From NCBI GenBank assembly GCA_946187975.1, contig CAMHTE010000007.1, positions 1 to 41,028 of the forward strand: DNA of 41,028 bases. The letters are read 5' to 3'. This stretch comes from an uncultured Bacteroidales bacterium. GTDB lineage: Bacteria; Bacteroidota; Bacteroidia; Bacteroidales; UBA932. Below are positions 9,087 to 17,630 of the stretch, in pieces. The translations under genes were made by a program, and so were the position numbers. Positions within the stretch are counted from its first letter, which is position 1. Each line of letters opens with the position of its first letter. The notes under the pieces were generated by a model. The model was not told the DNA's origin. It saw nothing but the letters and a program-made list of their open reading frames with translations, and did not search any database.

Positions 9087-11151
9087 TGGCCTGGCGGAGT
9101 TCTATCTGGCTGGAAGACTTTCCTACCTGTATCTCGAAGCTGCCGGAATCGATCTTCCATGCATGGTCGGGCGTACTGTAGTAACTGAATGCGGACCCGT
9201 CGAGATGGATCTTTACAACACGCGACTCACCTTTGGCGAGGCGCAGCTTTTCGAAGCCCTTGAGTTCCCTCGCGGGACGGAGTACGCCGGAATCGTGAGT
9301 GGGAGCCACATACACCTGGGCGACCTCGGCTCCGGCACGGCTGCCGGTATTGGTTACGGTAAACTCCACGTCGGCACCGTCGGCGGAAGGAGTCACGCTG
9401 AGACCTGAATATGCGAATTCCGTATAGCTCAGGCCGTAGCCAAACGGATACCTGGGCTCAACGCCGAAGTGTTCCACACCGCGATAGCCAAGGAATACAC
9501 CCTCGGCATACTCGGCATACTGATACCTGTCATGTGCTTCGCGCGGCTTTTTGTATCCCGCCTTGCGGAATGCCTGCGTCGGATGATAGTTACCAGCGGC
9601 AGGATTGGCGTTCAGGCTCCCCCACCAGGTAAAGGGAAGGCGTCCGGAGGGGTTAACGCGCCCGCTCAGGATACGGGCGATGGCCGTGCCTCCTGACTCT
9701 CCCGGATACCATGCCGCCAGAATGGCCTGCACACGGTCACCCCATTTGCCCAGATCCACCTCACCTCCGGAGAAGAGCACTACGATCACCTTGCTGTTAT
9801 GAGCAAGGGCGAAGTTTATAACATCTTCCTGCCCCTTCGGTAGAGTATAGCTGCGGTCCGCTCCTTCCTTTTCGGTAGCAAGGTCAAATCCAACGGCCAC
9901 CACTACTGCTGATGCCGCTTCGACGGTTTTGATATTGGCGGGAGTATCATAACGATCCCCTACAGGGATTACGACATCTACGGGATAATCCCTGCCAAGC
10001 GACTGAAGGCCCTGGGCCACGGAAATCCTATACTGGATGGGAGTATGGACATTACCGCTTCCGCCGCCACGGGGCATGTTGAATGCATCCGGACCAAGCA
10101 CGGCAATGCGGTTTTTGCGCCCGGGCTTGAGCGGCAGCACCCCCTCATTCTTCAGAAGGACGGGGGCCTCGACAGCAAGGCTCAGCGCGGCCTCATGCGA
10201 TTCAGCACGGTCTTCCGGAATGGAAGTATCCTTTACCGGACCGTCCAGGAAGCCGAATTCGATGAAAGTCTGAAGGATATGCCGCACCTTGAGATCGATG
10301 TCTTCCTCGGATACCACCCCGTTGTCGAGCAGGGGCTTTATCATCTTGTAGTTGAGCATGAAAGCCTGGGGCATCTCTAGGTCAAGCCCGCTCCTCATGC
10401 ATCCTAGGGTGGTATAGGTTGAACGCCAGTCGGACATGGTGATGCCCTTGAAGCCCCAGCTGTCCCTGAGAACCGTTTTGGTCAGCCATGGATCCTCCGC
10501 CGCATGTACCCCGTTGATGAGGTTGTAGCTGGTCATTACCGCTCCCACGCCGGCATCCTGCACGGCACGGCGGAATGCGGGGAAATAAATCTCGTTGATA
10601 GTCCGCTCGTCAGCGTTGGAACTCAGCCCGTGACGGTCGAACTCGGAATTATTGAGGGCAAAATGCTTGATGGTGGCGATTATACCCGTGGATTGCAGGC
10701 CCTTGATATACTCAACGGCAGTCTCGGAAGCAAGGAAAGGATCTTCGCCGTAATACTCGAAGTTGCGTCCGTTGAGAGGACTGCGGTAGATGTTGACGCC
10801 AGGGCCGAGCATGATACCCACACCGCGAGCTTTGGCATCCATGCCTATCCCCTCTCCCATTGCCCGCACTCCCTCGCGACTCCATGACGCCGCAGCGGCG
10901 ATTCCGCTGGGATATAGCGTGCTTTCGGTATCGTTGCGAACGCCCTGGGGGCCGTCAGCCATACGTATGGAAGGAATTCCCAGACGCTCGACAGGATAGG
11001 TATAGAAACCTCCGTTGCATCCGCCGAGGATAGATATCTTCTCCTCGAGGGTCATCTTTCCGACAAGTTCGACAGCCCGTCTGGCCGCATCCTGGGCCGA
11101 AAGGGCACTGGCAGCCAGAAGCGCCGCCAAAGCAAGCATTATCTTCCTCAT
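9073..11151 (-). CDS. secreted glycoside hydrolase family 3 beta-glucosidase-like enzyme
   Basis: Signal peptide; GH3 N-domain (MADGPQGVRND, GIIATIKHFALNNSE), nucleophile GITMSDW, C-domain and fibronectin-III-like tail. Confidence 0.95.
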   Translation of the reverse strand: MRKIMLALAALLAASALSAQDAARRAVELVGKMTLEEKISILGGCNGGFYTYPVERLGIPSIRMADGPQGVRNDTESTLYPSGIAAAASWSREGVRAMGEGIGMDAKARGVGIMLGPGVNIYRSPLNGRNFEYYGEDPFLASETAVEYIKGLQSTGIIATIKHFALNNSEFDRHGLSSNADERTINEIYFPAFRRAVQDAGVGAVMTSYNLINGVHAAEDPWLTKTVLRDSWGFKGITMSDWRSTYTTLGCMRSGLDLEMPQAFMLNYKMIKPLLDNGVVSEEDIDLKVRHILQTFIEFGFLDGPVKDTSIPEDRAESHEAALSLAVEAPVLLKNEGVLPLKPGRKNRIAVLGPDAFNMPRGGGSGNVHTPIQYRISVAQGLQSLGRDYPVDVVIPVGDRYDTPANIKTVEAASAVVVAVGFDLATEKEGADRSYTLPKGQEDVINFALAHNSKVIVVLFSGGEVDLGKWGDRVQAILAAWYPGESGGTAIARILSGRVNPSGRLPFTWWGSLNANPAAGNYHPTQAFRKAGYKKPREAHDRYQYAEYAEGVFLGYRGVEHFGVEPRYPFGYGLSYTEFAYSGLSVTPSADGADVEFTVTNTGSRAGAEVAQVYVAPTHDSGVLRPARELKGFEKLRLAKGESRVVKIHLDGSAFSYYSTPDHAWKIDSGSFEIQVGKSSSQIELRQAIEIK

Positions 11152-11993
11152 AACAGGAAACTAAGGATTTCAGGTGTTTTAGTGTAATCGTCTATCTGCA
11201 CGTAGTCCATACCGCCGAGACGGATATGGCTGTCACCGCCTCCGTCGCCGAAGTCGTCGCCGATGAACAGAAGCTGGTCCTTGGTGTATCCGAGGCCTTC
11301 GGCATAACGGATGCAGGCGTCGTACTTATTATACTTTTTGGGTGCGAAGTCAAAGGAGCTGCTGCCCCCGATGTAAACTGCATAGTCCTTGAAGAGTTTG
11401 AGCACCTCGGGATAGATGGCCCTGCGCTTCGCCCTGTCGGGATCGAATGCTATCTTGTCGGCCCTGTCGGCCTTAGTGCCGAGCAGCCCGAAAGTTACCA
11501 TACCGCTCGCATGGAATTCGATGGGATCCCCCTTGTATTCGGTGTAACCGTACTTTTCGCGTATGTATTCGCAGTTCTTGATGAAGAAGGCGGTGTCCGC
11601 CGGATGGGTATCTTCCCTTATTATTCGGAACTCCCCGTCCACTATCGCACTCTCCTGCATTCCGTAATTGCCTACTATGGCTATGGGATAATTCCCCATC
11701 TGGGCATAGATGCGGGGGCAGTTCCCGGCGCCCATCATCACGAGGTCGTAGAGTTTGCCGAGGGTGTCCAGAAGCTCACGGGCGGCGTCAGGCAGGGGTG
11801 AACGGTGCTGGGAAAGCGTGCCGTCGAGGTCGAAGCAGAGCAGTTTTTTCTGCGCCTTGATCGCTGGACCGCGTTCGGCGATGGCTAAGGAATCGATACG
11901 TGTAGCACCGGCTGCCCATTCCGCAGCCTGCTTCGAGGAGTTGCCACAGGAAAAAAGTATTCCCAGAGCAAGGAGGAAGCAGATTCTTTTCAT
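11148..11993 (-). CDS. HAD-superfamily (phosphomannomutase/Cof-like) phosphatase with lipoprotein signal
   Basis: MKRICFLLALGILFSCGNSSK (lipobox) followed by HAD motif I CFDLDGTLSQ and C-terminal FIGDDFGDGGGDS. Confidence 0.85.
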   Translation of the reverse strand: MKRICFLLALGILFSCGNSSKQAAEWAAGATRIDSLAIAERGPAIKAQKKLLCFDLDGTLSQHRSPLPDAARELLDTLGKLYDLVMMGAGNCPRIYAQMGNYPIAIVGNYGMQESAIVDGEFRIIREDTHPADTAFFIKNCEYIREKYGYTEYKGDPIEFHASGMVTFGLLGTKADRADKIAFDPDRAKRRAIYPEVLKLFKDYAVYIGGSSSFDFAPKKYNKYDACIRYAEGLGYTKDQLLFIGDDFGDGGGDSHIRLGGMDYVQIDDYTKTPEILSFLL

Positions 11994-12052
11994 TGTTTAG
12001 TTAGTGTTTATTTCATACAAAAATACAAATAATTTCGTACCTTTATACCTCG

Positions 12053-13204
12053 ATGAAACGGCTTGTCTCTTTTTTCTGTGCGATGGCGTTCGTATGCGCT
12101 GCCGCTTCCGCCCAAAGCGAAGCGCTGCCCGTACAGTCGGACGGGCATGACGGAGAATTCCGGGGAGCGTGGCTCGCCACCGTAGCCGGGCTGGACTGGC
12201 CCTCCTGCGACGAGGCTCCCATAGTCCAGCAACTGCACCTTATCGAAGCCATAAAAGGCCTCAGCGAAGCTGGATGCAACACGCTCATCTTCCAGGTCAT
12301 AAGTAATATGGACGCCCTCTACCCGTCGAAGTACCTGCCATGGAGCGCAGTGCTTACCGGAGAGGAGGGCAAACAACCATGGTACAATCCCCTGGACCTC
12401 GCAATTAAGGTCGCGCACGAGTGCGGAATGCAGATTCATGCCTGGATCAATCCTCTCCGCGTCTGCAGGAGCGACGACCAGCCCCATGCGCCGGGCCACG
12501 TTACCAACACGCATCCCGAATGGGTTCAGAATTATCATCACAAGCTGTTCCTGGACCCCGGCAATCCGGAAGTTGTCGAGTTCCTTGGCAAGATTGCGGA
12601 CGAAATCGTGTCCGGCTACGATGTGGACGGACTGCACATAGACGATTATTTCTATCCCGACGGCCTTCAGTCGGACGAAGGGCAGACCGAGTGGAACGAC
12701 TCGCTGTACGTCAAATACGGCAACGGTCTGTCCCTGCACGAATGGCGTTATGCCAACATAAACAATGTCGTGCGTGAACTCTTCGAGGCCACCCACCGTG
12801 CCAAGCCAAACGTTGTTTTCGGCGTTTCCCCCGCCGGAAGGCTGAGCAATACCAGGCACCTTTATGCAGACCCGGAACGCTGGGTCAACGAAGGTACCGT
12901 GGATTATCTTGCGCCCCAGATCTACTGGGCCATCGGACGCGGAGACGCCGCTGCCTTCGAAACGGTGCTGGACAGCTGGCGTTTCGTGGCCAAGGGCGTG
13001 CCCGTCTACGTGGGCATCGCCGCCTACAAGCACAACGACGCCTATTACCGCGGCAAAGACCTGCCGTACATGTCGATGAGCGAGTTCAAGCGCGAACTGG
13101 AGATGTGCAGGGGGACCTGGTACGTCAAGGGACATATCTGGTTCCGCACAAAGAACATCCTTGAAGACGAGTTCAAGGCGTATATTCTCTCCGAACTATA
13201 CTGA
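12053..13204 (+). CDS. GHL10/family-10-like glycosyl hydrolase (YngK-type), secreted
   Basis: Signal peptide; EFRGAWLATVAGLDWPS; NTLIFQVISNMDALYPSKYLPWS; GLHIDDYFYP. Confidence 0.9.
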   Translation: MKRLVSFFCAMAFVCAAASAQSEALPVQSDGHDGEFRGAWLATVAGLDWPSCDEAPIVQQLHLIEAIKGLSEAGCNTLIFQVISNMDALYPSKYLPWSAVLTGEEGKQPWYNPLDLAIKVAHECGMQIHAWINPLRVCRSDDQPHAPGHVTNTHPEWVQNYHHKLFLDPGNPEVVEFLGKIADEIVSGYDVDGLHIDDYFYPDGLQSDEGQTEWNDSLYVKYGNGLSLHEWRYANINNVVRELFEATHRAKPNVVFGVSPAGRLSNTRHLYADPERWVNEGTVDYLAPQIYWAIGRGDAAAFETVLDSWRFVAKGVPVYVGIAAYKHNDAYYRGKDLPYMSMSEFKRELEMCRGTWYVKGHIWFRTKNILEDEFKAYILSELY

Positions 13205-13213
13205 TTGCAAAAT

Positions 13214-13231
13214 CCGGGAACCTCCGGTTCC
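13214..13231 (-). terminator. weak hairpin at the convergent 3' ends of the GHL10 gene and pta
   Basis: GGAACC-TCC-GGTTCC (6-bp stem, 13217-13231); on the - strand followed by CGGATTTT. Confidence 0.4.
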
Positions 13232-14235
13232 TATGCGTCCATCGCCTGGCATGCGGTGATGGCGATCATCTTGTAAACATCGTCCACCGAGCAGCCGCGG
13301 CTGAGGTCGTTCACCGGCTTTGCGATACCCTGAAGGATGGGACCTATGGCGTCGGCGTGCCCTAGACGCTGGATGAGCTTGTAGGAGATGTTGCCCACCT
13401 CGAGGTTTGGGAACACCAGCACGTTGGCCTTTCCCGCGATTTCCGAACCGGGAGCCTTCCTTTCTCCCACAGAACGCACAAGGGCGGCATCCGCCTGAAG
13501 TTCACCGTCAATCTTGAGCGTGGGGTCAAGTTCCTTTGCGAGCCCTGTAGCTTCTATGACCTTGTCCACCACTTCGTGCTTCGCCGAACCCTTGGTGGAG
13601 AAGGAAAGCATCGCCACGCGCGGGTCGTCGAACCCGGCCACGCTGCGGGCGGTACGTGCAGTACAAACCGCAATCTGGGCAAGCTGGGAGGCATCGGGAG
13701 CAGGAGTTACCGCCACGTCGCCGATAACCAGCACGCCGTTCTCGCCATATTCGGGAGCCTGGGTAATCATGAGCATTGCGCCGCTGACGCAGGAAATGCC
13801 CGGGGAGCACTTGATAATCTGCAATGCAGGGCGAAGAGTTTCGCCGGTGGTGGAAAGCGCGCCGCTGATCTGTCCGTCGGCATCGCCGCTCTTGATAATC
13901 AGACATCCGAAGTACAGCGGATCCAGGACGGTTTTACGGGCCAGTTCGATGGTCATGCCCTTCTTCTGGCGAAGTTCGAACAGCAGCCGGGCATATTCCT
14001 CGGTCTTGGCGCTGGTGGCGGGATCTATGATGGTCGCCTGCCCGATATGCTTGAGCCCGAGTTTATCCGCGTATGCGAGGATCTCGTCGCGATTACCGAT
14101 AAGGATGATGTCGGCAAGGCCGTCGGCAATGGCGCGGTCCGCCGCCGTGATGGTGCGCTCTTCGAGCGATTCGGGAAGCACGATGCGCTGCCTGTTGGAT
14201 TTTGCGCGTGCTATGATACTTTCAATCAGGTCCAT
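13231..14235 (-). CDS. pta: phosphate acetyltransferase
   Basis: MDLIESIIARAKSNRQRIVLPESLEERTI...; GELQADAALV; PNLEVGNISYKLIQRL. Confidence 0.96.
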   Translation of the reverse strand: MDLIESIIARAKSNRQRIVLPESLEERTITAADRAIADGLADIILIGNRDEILAYADKLGLKHIGQATIIDPATSAKTEEYARLLFELRQKKGMTIELARKTVLDPLYFGCLIIKSGDADGQISGALSTTGETLRPALQIIKCSPGISCVSGAMLMITQAPEYGENGVLVIGDVAVTPAPDASQLAQIAVCTARTARSVAGFDDPRVAMLSFSTKGSAKHEVVDKVIEATGLAKELDPTLKIDGELQADAALVRSVGERKAPGSEIAGKANVLVFPNLEVGNISYKLIQRLGHADAIGPILQGIAKPVNDLSRGCSVDDVYKMIAITACQAMDA

Positions 14236-14238
14236 ATC

Positions 14239-15444
14239 TTACTTGTTTACTATGTGCATGGTATCGCGCGCGATCATGAGCTCCTCCTCCGTAGGGATGA
14301 GCGCGACCTTGACCTTGGAGGCGGGAGTCGAAAGCATGGTGTTGCCTTCGGCTGATGCGTTGGCAGCCTCGTCGATTTCGACTCCGAGGTAACCGAGTTT
14401 CTTGCAGATGTCGGCCCTGAGCCAGGGGTTGTGCTCCCCTATGCCGGCGGTGAAGACGATGAGGTCGACTCCGTTCAGGGCTGCTGTATAGGCACCTATA
14501 AGCTTGACTATGTCGTAGGTGAGTTTATTGCGGACAAGAATTGCGCGGGGATTGCCGGCGGCTGCGGCCTCGTTCATATCCCTGCAGTCGGAGCTGATAC
14601 CGGAAAGGCCGAGGAAACCGCTCTTCTTGTTCATGATGGTGGTCATCTCGTCGGGAGAGAGGCCCTCCTTCTTCATGATATAAGGTATCACGTTGCAGTC
14701 CACATTGCCGCAGCGCGTTCCCATTATCATTCCCTCCAGAGGGGTGAAACCCATCGAGGTATCGATGCACTTGCCGTCCTTGACCGCGGTAACCGAAGAA
14801 CCGTTGCCGATGTGGCAGGTGATTATGCGGGAGTGTGCGAGCTCGATTCCAGCGAACTCAGCACCCTTGCGGGACACGAACTGGTGCGAGGTTCCGTGGG
14901 CGCCATAACGGCGGACGTGATATTTGGTGTAATACTCGTAAGGCAGGGCATACATGTAGGCGTAGTCCGGCATGGTCTGATGGAAGGCGGTGTCGAACAC
15001 CACTACCTGGGGAGTTTTGGGGAGCACCTTGCTGATGGCATGGATTCCCAGGAGATGCGCCGGATTATGCAGGGGTGCGAAATCGCAGCAGATTTCGATC
15101 TTGCGCAACACCTCATCGTCCACAAGGCAGCTGCCGTCGAAGAAATCGGCACCCTGCACTATGCGGTGACCCACTGCCTCCACATCGTCGAAGGAGCGAA
15201 GCACCCCATACTTGGGATCCACCAGGGCATCCATCACGAGCTTCATTCCCACCGAATGGTCGGGAATGGGAATTTCCTTTACGAGTTTGTCCTTACCTGT
15301 AGGACGGTGCGTTATTATACCCGAAGGAAGGCCGATCTTTTCCACAAGACCCTTTGCCAGAACGGCAAAGTCGCGGTCGCCTTTCATGTCGTAGAGCTGG
15401 TACTTGATGGAAGAACTGCCGCAATTGATTACGAGAATTATCAT
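14239..15444 (-). CDS. ackA: acetate kinase
   Basis: MIILVINCGSSSIKYQLYDM...; ARRYGAHGTSHQFVS-type motif (VRRYGAHGTSHQFV); CHIGNGSSVTAV; MGFTPLEGMIMGTRCG. Confidence 0.97.
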   Translation of the reverse strand: MIILVINCGSSSIKYQLYDMKGDRDFAVLAKGLVEKIGLPSGIITHRPTGKDKLVKEIPIPDHSVGMKLVMDALVDPKYGVLRSFDDVEAVGHRIVQGADFFDGSCLVDDEVLRKIEICCDFAPLHNPAHLLGIHAISKVLPKTPQVVVFDTAFHQTMPDYAYMYALPYEYYTKYHVRRYGAHGTSHQFVSRKGAEFAGIELAHSRIITCHIGNGSSVTAVKDGKCIDTSMGFTPLEGMIMGTRCGNVDCNVIPYIMKKEGLSPDEMTTIMNKKSGFLGLSGISSDCRDMNEAAAAGNPRAILVRNKLTYDIVKLIGAYTAALNGVDLIVFTAGIGEHNPWLRADICKKLGYLGVEIDEAANASAEGNTMLSTPASKVKVALIPTEEELMIARDTMHIVNK

Positions 15445-15473
15445 TGTTCTGTCGATAAAAAACTGAATACTAC

Positions 15474-15495
15474 AAATGTAAGAAAAATGTAAGAA
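15474..15495. repeat. two perfect tandem copies of an 11-bp unit (AAATGTAAGAA) in the ackA / comEC-like divergent intergenic region
   Basis: Direct reading: AAATGTAAGAA|AAATGTAAGAA; the first copy overlaps CAAATGTA (TACATTTG on the - strand). Confidence 0.85.
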
Positions 15496-15524
15496 TAATT
15501 GCGTAATTTAGCGAGGTAAATGAG

Positions 15525-16583
15525 GTGCGTATGAGAGAGGCGCGTGATTTTGCAGGGCTTTCGTTCCCGTTTGCAGCTGGCGTTGCGGCGTCAGCCTTCC
15601 TTCCTCTGCATCTCTTCCCCTTTGCACTCCCCCTGCTCCCGGCACCCGTACTGCTGATGACAGACAGGCGCCTCCGGCGTTATTTCCGCATATCCGCCCC
15701 CATCGTATTCTTCCTTCTTGGAGTGCTCTGCTTCGCACTTTCGAATCTTCCGGGACCGGACATACCCGTCCCCGCCTTTGCCGGAAGGGCGATGGAATAC
15801 TTCGACTCCCTGATGGAGAAAAGCGGCTTCCGGGAGAATACTTCCGCTCTGCTGAGGGCGCTGCTTACGGGAAGGAGAGACGCCCTCTCCCCCGGGGTGG
15901 CCGCATCCTTCCGCGCCGCAGGTGCATCGCATATACTCGCCTTGAGCGGCCTCCACCTCGGTATTATCTATCTTATAATCAGTAAATTGCTTGCATTCCT
16001 GGGACGGAGCCGTCCGGCTGCGGTCCTGCGGAGCGTAGCGGTGGTGGCCGCCTGCGCCGGCTTCACCCTTGTTACCGGAGCATGCCCGTCAATGGTGAGG
16101 GCGCTCATTTTCATAGTTTTCGCCGAGCTGCTGAGGCACAATCCCGGAAGGAGCAGGGATCCCCTGCTGATATGGTGCGCCGCACTGATGATCCAGCTTG
16201 CCATAAATCCGCAAGTAATAGGATCCACCGGCTTCCAACTGAGTTACCTTGCAATGCTTGGAATAAGCCTGGTCTTTCCGGTTCTGGACGGATGGTACCC
16301 GCCTTCACGCGGACCCTTGAGGAAAATCTGGAGTTCCATGGCACTGAGCATATCGGCACAGGCATTCACCACTCCTCTGGTCTGGGTCAGGTTCGGCACT
16401 TTCCCAGTATATTTCCTTGTGACCAACCTGCTCGCCATGCCCCTCACTTCGGCCCTGATGGCATGTGCGATAGCATCGCTCGCCCTTTCAGCTTTCGGGC
16501 TGGACGCAAACATAGCCGCCCGTGCAACGGACGCCATTGCGGCGGCGCTGACGGGAACACTTGATATTATAGCAGGATTATAG
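15525..16583 (+). CDS. ComEC/Rec2-related membrane protein (competence domain only)
   Basis: Polytopic; LLTGRRDALSPGVAASFRAAGASHILALSGLHLGIIY...; CPSMVRALIF; TGFQLSYLAMLGI. Start may be GTG at 15525 or ATG at 15531. Confidence 0.88.
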   Translation: MRMREARDFAGLSFPFAAGVAASAFLPLHLFPFALPLLPAPVLLMTDRRLRRYFRISAPIVFFLLGVLCFALSNLPGPDIPVPAFAGRAMEYFDSLMEKSGFRENTSALLRALLTGRRDALSPGVAASFRAAGASHILALSGLHLGIIYLIISKLLAFLGRSRPAAVLRSVAVVAACAGFTLVTGACPSMVRALIFIVFAELLRHNPGRSRDPLLIWCAALMIQLAINPQVIGSTGFQLSYLAMLGISLVFPVLDGWYPPSRGPLRKIWSSMALSISAQAFTTPLVWVRFGTFPVYFLVTNLLAMPLTSALMACAIASLALSAFGLDANIAARATDAIAAALTGTLDIIAGL

Positions 16584-16585
16584 TA

Positions 16586-17599
16586 CTACCTGATGCAGCG
16601 GACCGAGGCGCAGAAGTCCTTGCGGCTCTGCTCACCCGTAAACACTGTGGGCTGGCCGGCTATCAGATAACGCGTGTAAGCCGTATTGGCATCCTTGGCG
16701 TCGGCAGTCCAGAACACTGCATAATCCAGCATGCCGTAGAAACGGTACTCCCCTTCCTCAACTATCGCATAACCACACGGTATCGCGGAGAATCCACTCA
16801 GGTTGCTGATCTTGACCTCCCTTGTATAGGGCCACATTTCGATTCCGTTGAAAGTGACATTCTCCATCATGGCACCGGCATCTCCCCCGGCAGCGGCTAT
16901 CATTGCATCGAATTCAGCACCGGAGGGAAGCCTCCATCCGGCCGGACATGCACTAAGGGCCTCGTCGTATGTATAATAATTGCCGAATATGGCTGCTACC
17001 GCAGGTTCATTCAGATAGGGCACTCCACCGTAAGCCATGTTCTGTAACAGAAGATCCACCCCGCCCACATTTTGTATGTAATAATACTCCCACAAATTAC
17101 GGCCGTCAACAAGATAGACTCCGGGCTGTATTTTGGTGTATCCGCGGAGAGAACCGGTATTGGGTTTGGGATCAACTATCGTAAACGCCCTGCTGACAAG
17201 TTTGCTGTAATAATCCGTGGCGGCTGCGGTCACCTTCATGGTAAAATCGCCAAGCGTATCGCGGTAGACCGTAAAATCGAAAGCCTTTCCAACGGTGTAG
17301 GGATCGGTTTCCTTGCGCAGGGTATCGGACTTATCCGTGAACGGATCGGTCCAAATCCATGTCAGGAGGGTGTCAGTTTTATCGGTGGCATCGGCACTGT
17401 TGGGCCTGTAGACACCCGTAGGTGAAATATGGATTACCTGTCCGTACTGAACGTAAGCCGGGAAATCGTACGCGAGCGTACCACCCAGATACATCTTGGT
17501 ATCGGTATCGTCGTCGTCGTCTTTTTTACAGGAAACGGCGGCCGCGAAAATGGCAAGGCCCGCCAGCAGGAAATATTTGGAGATTCTAGTTTTGATCAT
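16586..17599 (-). CDS. surface lipoprotein with FISUMP-type (Fibrobacter succinogenes major paralogous) domain
   Basis: Lipobox AAAVSC followed by KKDDDDD; C-terminal region with Y-N-Y-YTYDEALSACPAGWRLPSGAEFDAMI. Confidence 0.75.
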   Translation of the reverse strand: MIKTRISKYFLLAGLAIFAAAVSCKKDDDDDTDTKMYLGGTLAYDFPAYVQYGQVIHISPTGVYRPNSADATDKTDTLLTWIWTDPFTDKSDTLRKETDPYTVGKAFDFTVYRDTLGDFTMKVTAAATDYYSKLVSRAFTIVDPKPNTGSLRGYTKIQPGVYLVDGRNLWEYYYIQNVGGVDLLLQNMAYGGVPYLNEPAVAAIFGNYYTYDEALSACPAGWRLPSGAEFDAMIAAAGGDAGAMMENVTFNGIEMWPYTREVKISNLSGFSAIPCGYAIVEEGEYRFYGMLDYAVFWTADAKDANTAYTRYLIAGQPTVFTGEQSRKDFCASVRCIR

Positions 17600-17630
17600 T
17601 TCGAGCGCAATATAGCAAATTCCTTGCCTG

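Noticed and set aside
12008-13135. 375-aa - strand ORF opposite the GHL10-type gene
   Set aside because: Shadow ORF; the + strand has a signal peptide and conserved hydrolase motifs.
7212-13204. Calling the GH2/GH3/GHL10 region a polysaccharide utilization locus
   Set aside because: No SusC/SusD pair or hybrid two-component/ECF regulator is present in the window.
14431-15492. 353-aa + strand ORF opposite ackA
   Set aside because: Antisense shadow of a highly conserved acetate kinase.
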